From assembly GCA_963699175.1 (NCBI GenBank), contig OY969418.1:5394001-5458000 (forward strand): DNA of 64,000 nucleotides. The letters run 5' to 3'. This document shows, one piece after another, positions 33,739-43,830 of the stretch (its first letter is position 1; each line of letters opens with the position of its first letter). Source of the DNA: JACPYM01 sp963699175. Lineage in GTDB: Bacteria; Acidobacteriota; Blastocatellia; RBC074. The position numbers and the translations under genes were made by a program. The notes below the pieces were generated by a model that was not told the DNA's origin, did no database searches, and saw nothing but the letters and a program-made list of their open reading frames with translations.

Positions 33739-34992
33739 ATGAGAAGTTTAGTCTTTGCCAACCGGCTAGCCCTAGCGCTGTTGCTTTGTGCAATAGTGTT
33801 GCAGCTTGATTTCATTGTCGCCGCGCAATCGGGACGTGGTGCGCAGCCTCCGGCCACACGCCCCAGAGAAGTGTCGGAACCGCAGTCGCCCGGACGCCAA
33901 CAACCCCAACAAAAACCGGAAGAGCCTGATGACAACGGTACGATCAAGATTGATACCAGTCTTGTTTCGATTCCCGTAACCGCGCTCGACCGCGACGGGC
34001 GCTACATACCGTCTCTGCGCAAGGAAGATTTTCGTCTATATGAAGACGGCGTCGAGCAGGAAATTGCTGATTTTTCGCCAGTGACAGTGCCTTTGCATGT
34101 AGTGCTTCTGCTCGATACTTCGCGCAGCACGGTCTTCAAGCTCGAAGACATTCAAGCTGCCGCTGTAGCCTTCACCGAGCAACTGCGCCCGGATGACCAG
34201 GTGATGGTTGTGTCATTCGACAGCAAAGTTTATGTGGACTGCGAATTCACCAGCGACCGCGCGCGCTTGCGCCGCGCCATCTACCGCACGCGCACAGGCG
34301 GCGGAACCAAACTGTACGAAGCGGTTGATCTGGTCATCACCGAGCGGCTGAAGCAGATTGAAGGGCGCAAAGCCATCGTACTCTTCACCGACGGCGTGGA
34401 TACCGAGAGCAAAGGTGTTAGGGGGCGCGACACAATTGCAGAGGTCGAGGAGTCGGACGTAGCAGTTTATCCGATTCGCTACGACACCGAGGAACAGATG
34501 TACGGTCGGTCGGGTAACGGACGCAACCCAAATGGCAACCCGCCAATTATCAATATCCCCTGGCCGCGGCCTCGGCGCCGTTGGCCGTTCGATCCATTGG
34601 TCGGCCAGCAATTTCCGGGCGGGCGCTCGCAATGGCCGCAACGCGGCGGCGCGCGTGACGAGTACGCAATCGCAAGGGAATATTTGAGCCAACTGGCAGA
34701 CCGCAGCGGCGGGCGGCTCTACAACGCGGACACGCTTCAAAATGTGCAGCAGGCGTTCTCGAATATCGCCGAAGAACTGCGACACCAGTACGCGCTCAGC
34801 TACTACCCGACCAACACAGCGCAGGATGGTTCGTATCGCCGTGTGCGCGTGCAGGTCAAAACTTCTAACGTCATCGTGCGTGCCCGCGAAGGCTATCGCG
34901 CCAAAGGCGTTTCATCTGGCACGAACGCGGGTGACAAAGAAAATGGTCGCCCGGCGCTCAGACGACAATCGCTGGCTGGGATGAATCCGTAA
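33739..34992 (+). CDS. Secreted VWA-domain protein (acidobacterial type), copy 2
   Basis: 417 residues from the ATG at 33739 behind GGAAGGAG. Paralogue of the protein at 31897 produced by the tandem duplication: same signal peptide, Pro/Gln linker, MIDAS (DTSRS, TGGGTKLYEA, FTDGVDT) and C-terminal GYRAKG. It differs mainly in the Pro/Arg-rich insertion (about 255-300), which is shorter and rearranged, and in the C-terminus, which extends to LRRQSLAGMNP. The intact metal site in both copies argues that both remain under selection. Confidence 0.85.
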   Translation: MRSLVFANRLALALLLCAIVLQLDFIVAAQSGRGAQPPATRPREVSEPQSPGRQQPQQKPEEPDDNGTIKIDTSLVSIPVTALDRDGRYIPSLRKEDFRLYEDGVEQEIADFSPVTVPLHVVLLLDTSRSTVFKLEDIQAAAVAFTEQLRPDDQVMVVSFDSKVYVDCEFTSDRARLRRAIYRTRTGGGTKLYEAVDLVITERLKQIEGRKAIVLFTDGVDTESKGVRGRDTIAEVEESDVAVYPIRYDTEEQMYGRSGNGRNPNGNPPIINIPWPRPRRRWPFDPLVGQQFPGGRSQWPQRGGARDEYAIAREYLSQLADRSGGRLYNADTLQNVQQAFSNIAEELRHQYALSYYPTNTAQDGSYRRVRVQVKTSNVIVRAREGYRAKGVSSGTNAGDKENGRPALRRQSLAGMNP

Positions 34993-35055
34993 GCGTTTGG
35001 CTTTACGTGGTGTGGCAAGTGGCCCTATCATCTGCCCCTGTCATGTGCGAGGTTA

Positions 35056-35086
35056 TGGCCGGTAGCGAATCGAAAGCTACCGGCCA
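35056..35086 (+). terminator. Perfect hairpin without T-tract
   Basis: TGGCCGGTAGC and GCTACCGGCCA pair over 11 bp around a 9-base loop between the second VWA gene and the barrel protein. No T-run follows, so it may be a weak terminator or an mRNA-stabilising hairpin. Confidence 0.5.
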
Positions 35087-35119
35087 CGCTGATTCTGAAG
35101 CGATTGGGCAAAGCAACAA

Positions 35120-35986
35120 ATGAACACACCTAAACTCCACTTCTTTCTTACCGCCGTGCTTTTGTTGTTGCTAACTGGCAATGTCAGCGCGCAACAGCCA
35201 CAACGCCCGCTCATCACCGAAGACGTGGAGATCGTCAAGCCCGGTGCGGTGCGCCTCGATTTCGGCTTCGACTTCGTACAGAACCGCGACCAGACGTTAT
35301 CGGGTTTGAACGGCGATCTAACGCGCGTTGGCGTAATCTCGCTGACTTTCGGCCTTGCGCCCAATGTCGAATTCGAGTTGGGCGGCGTCCTACAAAATTA
35401 CCTAAGTATCAATCGCCGCATTCAGGCTGCGCCCTTTCCCTTGCACCTGAGCGAGGGAACAAACTCCACGCATGACACGGGCGATTTCTTCCTGGCGACC
35501 AAATTCAAACTGCGCAATGAAGGCAAGCGTGCGCCCGCGCTCGGCTTCCGTTTTGGCGCAGAGATGCCGAACTCGAATCAGGAGCGCGGGATTGGCGTCA
35601 ACCAGACAAACTTTTTTGCCACGACGCTGGCCGGGAAACATTTTGGCAAGAAGCTCTACGTGTACGGCAATCTGGGCTTGGGGATTCTCACTGCGCCGCT
35701 GGATCGTTTTACGCAAAACGATGTGCTGCTCTACGGCTTGGCGGCGACTTACGAATACAACGAACGGCTGACCTTTGTCGGCGAAATGAATGGCCGCTAC
35801 AGCACGCGCAAGAATGCGCCGCGCGGAACGGAATCGGATGGAGCAGGACGGTTCGGCGCGCGTATCAAGGCGGCCGGATTGTTGTGGGATGTGGCCGGGA
35901 TCAAGGGCATTAACAACCACAGCGAGCGTAGCGGGCTGACGTTCGGAGTGACGTATCAAGCAGATTTGTTTGCGCCGGTGAAATGA
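35120..35986 (+). CDS. Outer-membrane beta-barrel protein
   Basis: 288 residues. Signal peptide 1-24 (FFLTAVLLLLLTGNVSAQ). The mature part alternates hydrophobic and polar residues in strands (VRLDFGFDFVQNRD, VISLTFGLAPNVEFELGG, LYVYGNLGLGILTAP, LTFVGEMNGRYS), typical of small outer-membrane barrels of the 'MetA-pathway/transporter' type. No enzyme motif. It stands alone before a bidirectional terminator. Substrate unknown. Confidence 0.7.
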   Translation: MNTPKLHFFLTAVLLLLLTGNVSAQQPQRPLITEDVEIVKPGAVRLDFGFDFVQNRDQTLSGLNGDLTRVGVISLTFGLAPNVEFELGGVLQNYLSINRRIQAAPFPLHLSEGTNSTHDTGDFFLATKFKLRNEGKRAPALGFRFGAEMPNSNQERGIGVNQTNFFATTLAGKHFGKKLYVYGNLGLGILTAPLDRFTQNDVLLYGLAATYEYNERLTFVGEMNGRYSTRKNAPRGTESDGAGRFGARIKAAGLLWDVAGIKGINNHSERSGLTFGVTYQADLFAPVK

Positions 35987-36016
35987 GCACGGTTGGTGGC
36001 TGAGCGGAAAATAAAG

Positions 36017-36056
36017 AACAGGCTGCGTTGCTGTAGAAACAACGCAGCCTGTTTTC
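36017..36056. terminator. Bidirectional terminator
   Basis: AACAGGCTGCGTTG 36017-36030 pairs perfectly over 14 bp with 36040-36053, followed by a short T-tract (TTTTC) on the plus side. It separates the convergent barrel gene and receptor 2. Confidence 0.85.
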
Positions 36057-36081
36057 ATTTCAGAGCTTGCCGAAGCAGTCG

Positions 36082-39000
36082 TTAGAACTGATAGCGCAAG
36101 GCAAACTGCATAATGCGTGGCGAGCCTTGGATGGAAGTGAGGTTGCCGAACGACGCTGTCGGCGTTCCATTCGCGCCGCCCAGATATGGGTCAGTTCCTA
36201 TGGCGAAAGTGCTGCCCAGCACGCTGGTCAAGCGTTGGGTGTTGGTCGCGTTGAAGACCTCCCAACGGAATTGCAGGTTGTGGGTTTCTTTGTAGGGCAT
36301 CTTGAAGACCTTGAAGAGTCCGAAGTCGAGCGAAACGAAGCCGGGATAACGGAGCCCGTTGCGATCTCCGGTGTCGCCTGCGCGCGGGCTGCGGTAGCTC
36401 TGGTAAGCGGCTGTCGGGTCGCTGAAAAGATTCGGCGCTGCCGTGCCAACGCCACGAGTCGCCGAACTCTCCAGCGGCTTAACGGCAACACCCAAACTGC
36501 GGATTTGCCAATTGGTTGCCCAGCCGTTGTTGTCGAACGGGGCGCTAAGTGCAAGACCGCTGTTGTAACGGTAGATTGTGCTCAACTGCCAGCCACCGAT
36601 GATGTAATCAACTGCGGTGTTGGACTTACCGAATAAGGCCTTGCCTTTGCCAATAGGTATCTCCCAGACCGAGTTAAAGTTGAGGATGTGACGAACGTCG
36701 AAATCGGAGACCGAGCGGTTATCACGCTGGCGTAGCGGATTCAGGATAAACGCCGAAGCAAAGACCCCACTGGTTTGCAACCCTGACGCATCGTCAAAGG
36801 ACTTCGAGAAGGTGTAGTTCAAATCCCAGATCAGCCCTTTGAAACGCTGGCGGATGCTTAGCGAGGCTCCATGGTAATCCGAACTGGCAATCGTTCCATA
36901 AGCAGAGAGAGCGCCGTATTGGCGATTGAAGAAAAGAGGATTACCGGCAAACAGATCAAGCGCATCTTGCAACGAAGCCCAGTCTGTGCCGAACTCACCG
37001 CAGCCGCCGAGCGCAGAACAGCCGGGAGCCGTAACCGCCATCATGGCATAAGCCGCCTGAGTGTTGGTCAATCCAGCGCCAACGAAATCAGTGCCGATAT
37101 AGTTGTCAACCGACAGGGCGACTTTGCCTCTTGCGTAAAGGTTATCGAAGAAAGGCAGGTTGGGAATCGCCGAGATTGGCGTGTTCTTGATCCGCAAATC
37201 CTGCAAAATGCCAGCCGCCGTGTACCAATCCTGTCCCGACTTCGGATCAGTGATGTTGTTGAGCGCCATTGCGTCACGCGTAGCCAACAGATTGCGCGCG
37301 AAACGACCGATGTAGGAAGCCTCAACTGCTAAGCCTGCTGGCAGCACACGGCTATAGGTAAAGTTCCAAACATAGTTGATCGGTGAAACCAGGTTGCTGT
37401 CGAGCGAGCCTTCGATGCGACGGGCATCATCCAGCGGCTGATTCTTCGGGAAGACCAGATTGCCAGGGATGACGACCCGCGGCAACGAGCGAATATCCAT
37501 TCCTAGCCCGGTAAACAACGGCGCCGGATTGGTCGTCACATTAAAGGTATTCGCCGAGATGGTAAAGTTGGACAGGAACCCCAAGACGTTGTTGGCGTCG
37601 AAGCCGAGCGCCAACCTTTGACCGAAATAGTCATTGGTGATGGCGAAGCCGCCACGGAAAGTTGACGCGCCGTCTTTACCGAAAGCTTTGGCTAGGAATC
37701 CACTCTTGAACTTCGGATTCCAGGCGACGGCAACGCGAGGTTGGAAGTTGTTCTTGTCGAGCGGATAAAAGCCAGGTGCGTTGTTGGCCGGGCCAGACAA
37801 CACTATCCGCAACGGATCAGTAAAGTTGGTGCCTTGTTTGGAGGCTGCGATGCGCTTATTCAGATAGTCTTCCAGTCCGACATCCGGCTTGGTCTGAAAA
37901 CCTTGCGTTTCATAAACCGGACGGCTCAAACCGTAACGTAGACCCAACGTCAAAGTGAGGTTCGAGCGTAAGCGCCAGACATCCTGACCGTAAGTGTCAT
38001 ATTCTTCGGTGGCGAATTCACGCACCGTGGGGCTGCCTGACGGCAGGGGTTTGCCATCAAGTCCAAAGTTGAAGTTGGCGGTGTACTGTGACAATCGTCC
38101 AAACACCTGTGCCAACGCAATTCTGGCGTTATTGGTCCAATCCGAACGGATCGCCGTGCCTGCTGGCAGTGTGGGGAAAAGCGTCGTCAAAGAAGCGTTG
38201 ACTGGCGCACTCACCACTGCACCAGAACTGGCATAGAACGAATGGTTCATGATGCCATTATCATAAGCCGGCCCAAAGTTCGTGCGCTTGTTGCGAATCA
38301 GGCGGATATTGGTGCCAAAATCGAAACTGTGATTATTGCTCGGACGCCAGTTGACGTTGTCAGTGAAGTTATTGACCGGCGTCACTTGATTGAAAGTGCG
38401 CGCATAGGCTCGGTCGGAAAATGTCAGGCGGAAAGTGACGGCATTGACCGATGAATCCCCCTGATTGCTGAGCGCGTTGCGCGTCAAACCATAGCGGAAA
38501 TCATTGATCAGCTTTGAGCCGTGCGTCCAGATATAGCCAACCGCAAAAGCTTTCGGATGGCCCCAGGCGCTTTGTGTCGGGGTGTCAGGAAATTGCTGGG
38601 CCGTGACTGCGGTGTCGTTTTGGTAATTGCCGCGCGCGAAGAAAGTATGCGCCTCGCTCAGCTTGAAATCGAGGCGGCTTGTGTGCGCGCCTAGCTTGAC
38701 CGGTTGTGGTTGATTAAAGCGGAAACCGCCGGTGTTCTGACCATCACCAACGGTGTTGTCATTGGCGGGATAGCGCTGGGCCGCACTTGCCAAGACAGCC
38801 AGCGCCGCCGGGTTTACGTCAACCACTGCCGTGCCTGACGGCGTGCCGGTGGTGGTCAAGCTATTGATTTGCGCCGCTGTCAGCGTGATTAACTGGCCGT
38901 TCGTAGCGAAGAACTTTACTTCGCCACGTCCCAAACTGGCTAGTGGAACGGTTTGCACAACACTGGTTCCTTTAGCATCGCGCCGCCCTTCGTAGTTATA

Positions 39001-39903
39001 GAAGAAGAAGAAGCGGTCTTTGACAAGCGGGCCGCCCAGACTGCCACCGAAGTTATTCCGAATCAGCTTCGGACGGGCCACGCCACTGCGATTGTTGAAG
39101 AAGTCGTTGGCCGTCGTTACCGTATTGCGGTGATATTCGTACAGGTTGCCGTGGAAAGTGTTCGAGCCACTCTTCGTGATGAAACCGACTTGCGCGCCCG
39201 ACGAGCGGCCCTGCGTCGAATTGGCATTGACGGTCGTCACGCGGAACTCTTCAATAGTGTCGGGGCTAACGCGAATCACTGGGCTAAAAGCAGTGCCATC
39301 CTGCTGATCGTTTGCATCCACTCCGTCAAGCGTCAGGTTGGCTTGATCGCTGCGTCCACCTGCCACGTACCCACTCGAAGTCACCGCCGGTTGCAAACTC
39401 AGCAGATTGCCAACGTTGCGCGCGTTCAGCGGGAGTTGAATGATCTGCTGCGAAAGGAAGTTGTTGCCGAGACTGGCATCCTGCGTGTTGATGATATTCT
39501 CGACTGCCGAAGCTGAAACAGTGACGCTCTCGGTAACTTGACCGGCTTCGAGCGTAACGTTGGCGGTTACGCGATTATCAACCAACGCCTTGACCTCAGT
39601 CAGAATACCTTTCTTGAAGCCTTTGGCTTCGACTTCGATATTGTAAGTATCCGGTGGCACGACGGTGAAAAGAAAATTCCCAGTCGCATCTGTCGTCGTT
39701 GTCCGGCTGAAATTCTTCGCGTCATTTTTGAGCGTGATGGTCGCGCCTGAAATCGCCGCTTGCGAAGAATCTGTCACGGCACCACTCACAGTGGATAAGC
39801 CGATTTGCGCGTAAGCAGTCAGACCGAAAAGCATGAATAATGTAGTTATGCTAAGCCATGCCCCAACTCTGCTAGCACGGAACGTTGAGAACGTCATTCT
39901 CAT
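36082..39903 (-). CDS. Oar-like TonB-dependent receptor 2
   Basis: 1273 residues, start behind GGAGG. Signal peptide (about 1-32, LSITTLFMLFGLTAYA), carboxypeptidase-regulatory domain (about 38-115; STVSGAVTDSSQAAISGATI), plug (QIIQLPLNARNVGNLLSL; LTLDGVDANDQQ) and barrel ending LRYQF. Within the plug the line DTIEEFRVTTVNAN...SGAQVGFITKSGSNTFHG is the family hallmark. It is closer to receptor 3 than to receptor 1: the two share the DGVDxNxQ and RSSGAQ blocks. No substrate can be read. Confidence 0.9.
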   Translation of the reverse strand: MRMTFSTFRASRVGAWLSITTLFMLFGLTAYAQIGLSTVSGAVTDSSQAAISGATITLKNDAKNFSRTTTTDATGNFLFTVVPPDTYNIEVEAKGFKKGILTEVKALVDNRVTANVTLEAGQVTESVTVSASAVENIINTQDASLGNNFLSQQIIQLPLNARNVGNLLSLQPAVTSSGYVAGGRSDQANLTLDGVDANDQQDGTAFSPVIRVSPDTIEEFRVTTVNANSTQGRSSGAQVGFITKSGSNTFHGNLYEYHRNTVTTANDFFNNRSGVARPKLIRNNFGGSLGGPLVKDRFFFFYNYEGRRDAKGTSVVQTVPLASLGRGEVKFFATNGQLITLTAAQINSLTTTGTPSGTAVVDVNPAALAVLASAAQRYPANDNTVGDGQNTGGFRFNQPQPVKLGAHTSRLDFKLSEAHTFFARGNYQNDTAVTAQQFPDTPTQSAWGHPKAFAVGYIWTHGSKLINDFRYGLTRNALSNQGDSSVNAVTFRLTFSDRAYARTFNQVTPVNNFTDNVNWRPSNNHSFDFGTNIRLIRNKRTNFGPAYDNGIMNHSFYASSGAVVSAPVNASLTTLFPTLPAGTAIRSDWTNNARIALAQVFGRLSQYTANFNFGLDGKPLPSGSPTVREFATEEYDTYGQDVWRLRSNLTLTLGLRYGLSRPVYETQGFQTKPDVGLEDYLNKRIAASKQGTNFTDPLRIVLSGPANNAPGFYPLDKNNFQPRVAVAWNPKFKSGFLAKAFGKDGASTFRGGFAITNDYFGQRLALGFDANNVLGFLSNFTISANTFNVTTNPAPLFTGLGMDIRSLPRVVIPGNLVFPKNQPLDDARRIEGSLDSNLVSPINYVWNFTYSRVLPAGLAVEASYIGRFARNLLATRDAMALNNITDPKSGQDWYTAAGILQDLRIKNTPISAIPNLPFFDNLYARGKVALSVDNYIGTDFVGAGLTNTQAAYAMMAVTAPGCSALGGCGEFGTDWASLQDALDLFAGNPLFFNRQYGALSAYGTIASSDYHGASLSIRQRFKGLIWDLNYTFSKSFDDASGLQTSGVFASAFILNPLRQRDNRSVSDFDVRHILNFNSVWEIPIGKGKALFGKSNTAVDYIIGGWQLSTIYRYNSGLALSAPFDNNGWATNWQIRSLGVAVKPLESSATRGVGTAAPNLFSDPTAAYQSYRSPRAGDTGDRNGLRYPGFVSLDFGLFKVFKMPYKETHNLQFRWEVFNATNTQRLTSVLGSTFAIGTDPYLGGANGTPTASFGNLTSIQGSPRIMQFALRYQF

Positions 39904-40007
39904 AAATCCTCCTGTTGATTTTGTTAAACCGAATCGAGCCGAATGCTTGATGACTTGTGAGGCGGGCTAACCTCATAAAAATAAAAGCTGCGTGAATTTT
40001 GAAGAAC

Positions 40008-40040
40008 ACAGGCCGCGTAGTTTGTGGCTACACGGCCTGT
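40008..40040 (-). terminator. Terminator of receptor 3
   Basis: ACAGGCCG...GTAG (40008-40020) pairs with CTAC...CGGCCTGT (40028-40040) with one mismatch; on the minus strand it is followed by GTTCTTC. Moderately strong. Confidence 0.6.
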
Positions 40041-40071
40041 TGTCATTTGAACTATTCAGCTTGGCGCTGAG

Positions 40072-43000
40072 CTAGAACTCAATGCGCAAGGCGAATTGCT
40101 GTTGTCGCGGTGATCCCTGGATGCTATTGAACTTGCCCCAATCGGATGGCGGCGCGGGAATAGCAAGCCCGGGGCCTTGCGAAACGTTCGGATCTTGTAC
40201 CTGCCCACTCCGGGTAATGCCCCTGAAAGGCTGCGTGTTGGTGACGTTGAAAACTTCCCAGCGGAAAGTGATTCTGCGTCCCTCGCCGGGCAGCTTGAAC
40301 GACTTATACAAACCGGCATCCAGCCCAATGAAGCTCGGATAGCGGATGGTATTGCGGTCGCCGTACTCACCCGGTAAAGCACTCCGATAACTTTGATAAG
40401 CGTAGGTAGGATCACTCCAGAGGTTCGGATCTCCGGTGCGGGTCGGTGAACTCTGGATTGGGCGAATCGCTACTGAGTTCGATTGCACGTTCCAATTGGT
40501 GGCCCACCGATCAGCGTCAAATGGTACCGGTGCGGGGAGGCCGGAGTTGTAACGGAAAATCCCGGTCAACTCCCAACCGCCGATGAACAGATCACCCACC
40601 CGGTTCGTCTGACCCAGGAACTTCTTGCCACTGCCAATCGGCAAGGCCCAGATGTAATTCGCATTGACCAAGTGGCGTATGTCGAAGCTCGAATTGCCAC
40701 GATTGACCTTGAGGTCGAGTGGATTGAGGATGGACACGCCAGTAATGCTGCCGGAGGATTCAGTCGCGGAAGCAATATCCAACGAATGACTGAACGTGTA
40801 GTTGAAGTCGAGGGACAAGTCTTTGCTGAACCGCTTCCTGAAGCTGAGCTGCGCCGAATGATAGTCCGACGTGCCCAGTGTGCCATAGGCTGAGAAAGTC
40901 GCGTATTGCGGTTGGATAAAGATGTTGTTGGCGAAGGCAATCGGACTGTCGTCCCAGAGCGATTGCACGGTGGTGTAGTCCGTACTGTTGACGCCGCCAA
41001 CGCTACGGAAAGCTATCCGCCGATAGGCCGCCTGGGTCGCAGTCAAACGAACGGTTGCACCGTTCACGGTGTAGTTGCCGGCCAAGCCCGGCACGACATT
41101 CTCGAAATAGGGAATTGGCTGCACCCCGGTGATCGCCGCGCTTTGATAACGCAAAGCAATGAGCTGGCGAATCGCAGTGTACCAGTCCACACCCGACTTC
41201 GGATCTTTCAGGTTGTTGAAATGCATGACGTCACGCGAAGATAACAAGTCGCGCGCCACACGTCCGACATAACTCACCTCCAGTGAGTACCCTTTGCCGA
41301 AATCGCGCCCGTAGGAGAAATTCATGTTGTAGTGAATCGGTGTGGTCATCCTGTCGTCGAGCGATTGTTCAATACGTTGGCCCTGGTCGGCAGGCGTTTG
41401 CAACGGGAATTTCAGCGATGAATTGATGATCAGGCGCGGCAAGCTGCGCACGTCCTGGCTATAGCCGGTAAAGAGCGGCGCCAGCCGTGTGCTCACGTTG
41501 TAGGTGTTGACGGGAATGCTGGTCGCAGAGGTAAAGCCAAGCGTGGCGAGTTGGTCGAAAGCGACCGCGAGCGCGCTGCCGATGCGGTCATAGACGATCC
41601 TGAAACCGCCGCGAAAAGTGGTCTTGCCTTCGCCAAAGAGAGGTTTCAAAAACTTGTTCTTGTAGTTGGGCGACCACGCAAAGGCAAATGAAGGCGCGAA
41701 GTTGTTCCAATCTTGGTTGTAGTAGCCACTGCGCTTGTTTGCCTTGCCAGCCAAATCCACCGTGATCGGGTCGTTGAAGGGAACACCTGCCAAAGCGCCC
41801 GCCACGCGCTTATCGAAGTATTCGCCCAGGCTCTGCACTGGTTTTACCTGAATGCCGTTGGCTTCATAGACTGGCGTCGAAGTAGACCAACGCACGCCAT
41901 AGCTGAGCGTCAGGTTTTGCCTGGCGCGCCAACTGTCCTGCCCGTAGAACTCATACTCCTGCGTCGCGAACTTGCGGCTGATGCCGGTGCCGGGAGAAAT
42001 AACGCCGCCATCCAATTTGTAATTGAGGCTGGCGCTGTACCCGGAGTAGCGGCCAATCGCGGTCGTCAGCGCGTCACGCAATGGAGTTGTAGCACTGGAA
42101 GCGACATTCGGGAAGATCGCAGCTCCAGCATCACTGGTATAGACTACCGCGCCAGAGAGATCGTAACCCGACGGGTTGAAGGTGGCACTATCGTAGGAAG
42201 TGCTAAACGAAGTGCGGTCGTTCGAGATGAGACGGGCATTGCCGCCATATTGCATCGCGTGAGCGCCCTTCGTCCAAGAGAGATCATCCACGATGTTTTG
42301 CACTGGGGTGGTGCGGCTTTGTCCACGGGTGAAGCTAACGGGTTGATAGATAAAGCGGAAGTTGATCGTATTCTGATTCGAGTCGCCGCCGTTAGTAAAA
42401 GCCTCGCGGGTTAGGCCGTAAGTAAAGTTGTTGACCAGCGAGTTCGAGATGGCCCACGCGTGATTGGCTGCCAGCCCGACAGGATGACGCCATCTGGTTG
42501 GTGACGGAGTATCCGGGAAATAGCTGACACCATTGAGCGAGGTGTCGTTTTGGTAGTTTAGTCGCAGGAAGACATTTTGCTTATCGCTGATTTTGCCATC
42601 GAATCTTCCAATGTAGGTCTCTTGTTTGACCGGATCGCCAGCATTGAAACGATAGCCGCTGGTATTCAAGCCGTCACCCTGGGTAGTGTCATTCGCCGGA
42701 TAGCGCTTGGCCGCGTCCGCCAGTACCGCAAAGACCGCCGAATTGGTTCCGGGATCAATGCCATTGGCTGCTACGTAAGCCGCGCTGATTTGCGCACGGG
42801 TCAGACAGGCTACGCCGGCAGGAGTGCCCGTCGGGCAAGAAGGATCGCTGGCTCCATTGGCCGTTCTGTAACGAATAATGCCTTGACCGTAGGTTGCCAA
42901 TGGAACTTGACGCACTGCGCTCGTGCCTTTGGCTTCACGGAAGCCTTCGTAGGTGAAAAAGAAAAATATTCGATTCTTTTTGATCGGGCCGCCAACCGCG

Positions 43001-43830
43001 CCACCGAAATTGTTGCGGATGAGTTGTGGGCGCGCAACACCAGCCTTGTTATTGAACCAGTTGTTGGCCGTCCCACGAGTGTTGCGATGGTACTCGAACA
43101 GCGAGCCGTGAAAATCATTCGTGCCGGATTTGGTAATCAGCGCGATCTGTGCGCCGGAGGAACGACCGACGTTGGCGTTGGGATTTGTCGTCGTGACGCG
43201 AAACTCTTGCAGCGCATCCGGTGTCGTGCGGAGCACGCTGAAGAACGCCGTGCCGCCCTGTTGTTCATTGACGTCTACGCCATCGAGCGTCACATTGGCC
43301 GTGTCGGAACGGCCACCGTTGACATTGCCGTCGCTAGTCACGCCCGGCTGTAGCGAGAGCAATCCGACCACGTTGCGCGAGAGCAAAGGCAGCTCTTTGA
43401 TCTGTGTTTCATTGAAGGTGTTGCCGATGGTCGCGTCGCTGGTGTTGAGCACCGACTCACCACCGTTCACCGTCACTGTTTCGCTGACTGCGCCCACCGT
43501 GAGATTGATGTTAACCGTCAAGGGAGTGCTGACCAGCACCTGAATATCTTCAAGCACTACGGCCTTGAAGCCTTTGGCCTCAGCCCGGATTTTGTACGTG
43601 CCCGGCGGCAGTTGCGCCATCTGGTAAGACCCCTCTTTGGTACTCGTGACCGTGCGGGTCAGGCCCGTCACCAAGTTGGTCGCGGTGATCGTCACGCCGG
43701 CCACAGCATTACCTTCCTGGTCGAGCGCCGTGCCGGAGAGCGAAGAGGTCTGTCCGAAGGAGAAGCTTGCGCAGATGAGCGTCAATACTAACGCCAAGCC
43801 GCTTCTCCAGAGAGATCGAGTGTGAGCCAT
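40072..43830 (-). CDS. Oar-like TonB-dependent receptor 3
   Basis: 1252 residues, start behind AGGAGG. Signal peptide (about 1-27, GLALVLTLICASFSFG), carboxypeptidase-regulatory domain (about 28-110; SSLSGTALDQEGNAVAGVTI), plug with LPLLSRNVVGLLSLQPGV and VTLDGVDVNEQQGG, barrel ending FALRIEF. Adjacent to and same strand as receptor 2, with a terminator between, so they are separate transcripts that probably arose by duplication. No surface glycan-binding lipoprotein (SusD-like) follows, in line with the acidobacterial rather than bacteroidete arrangement. Confidence 0.9.
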   Translation of the reverse strand: MAHTRSLWRSGLALVLTLICASFSFGQTSSLSGTALDQEGNAVAGVTITATNLVTGLTRTVTSTKEGSYQMAQLPPGTYKIRAEAKGFKAVVLEDIQVLVSTPLTVNINLTVGAVSETVTVNGGESVLNTSDATIGNTFNETQIKELPLLSRNVVGLLSLQPGVTSDGNVNGGRSDTANVTLDGVDVNEQQGGTAFFSVLRTTPDALQEFRVTTTNPNANVGRSSGAQIALITKSGTNDFHGSLFEYHRNTRGTANNWFNNKAGVARPQLIRNNFGGAVGGPIKKNRIFFFFTYEGFREAKGTSAVRQVPLATYGQGIIRYRTANGASDPSCPTGTPAGVACLTRAQISAAYVAANGIDPGTNSAVFAVLADAAKRYPANDTTQGDGLNTSGYRFNAGDPVKQETYIGRFDGKISDKQNVFLRLNYQNDTSLNGVSYFPDTPSPTRWRHPVGLAANHAWAISNSLVNNFTYGLTREAFTNGGDSNQNTINFRFIYQPVSFTRGQSRTTPVQNIVDDLSWTKGAHAMQYGGNARLISNDRTSFSTSYDSATFNPSGYDLSGAVVYTSDAGAAIFPNVASSATTPLRDALTTAIGRYSGYSASLNYKLDGGVISPGTGISRKFATQEYEFYGQDSWRARQNLTLSYGVRWSTSTPVYEANGIQVKPVQSLGEYFDKRVAGALAGVPFNDPITVDLAGKANKRSGYYNQDWNNFAPSFAFAWSPNYKNKFLKPLFGEGKTTFRGGFRIVYDRIGSALAVAFDQLATLGFTSATSIPVNTYNVSTRLAPLFTGYSQDVRSLPRLIINSSLKFPLQTPADQGQRIEQSLDDRMTTPIHYNMNFSYGRDFGKGYSLEVSYVGRVARDLLSSRDVMHFNNLKDPKSGVDWYTAIRQLIALRYQSAAITGVQPIPYFENVVPGLAGNYTVNGATVRLTATQAAYRRIAFRSVGGVNSTDYTTVQSLWDDSPIAFANNIFIQPQYATFSAYGTLGTSDYHSAQLSFRKRFSKDLSLDFNYTFSHSLDIASATESSGSITGVSILNPLDLKVNRGNSSFDIRHLVNANYIWALPIGSGKKFLGQTNRVGDLFIGGWELTGIFRYNSGLPAPVPFDADRWATNWNVQSNSVAIRPIQSSPTRTGDPNLWSDPTYAYQSYRSALPGEYGDRNTIRYPSFIGLDAGLYKSFKLPGEGRRITFRWEVFNVTNTQPFRGITRSGQVQDPNVSQGPGLAIPAPPSDWGKFNSIQGSPRQQQFALRIEF

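Larger units (their letters stand above)
31323..34992. repeat. Tandem duplication of a 1.83-kb unit
   Basis: Copy 1 runs from about 31323 to about 33150 and copy 2 from about 33155 to 34992. Each contains the last 140 codons of the YihY/BrkB gene, the same intergenic segment with the sequence GCGCGGAAGGAGTA, and a full VWA gene. The offset is 1832 bases between the YihY/BrkB stops and 1842 between the VWA starts, so a 10-base indel lies in the spacer. The copies have diverged at many third positions, so the event is not recent. Confidence 0.9.
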
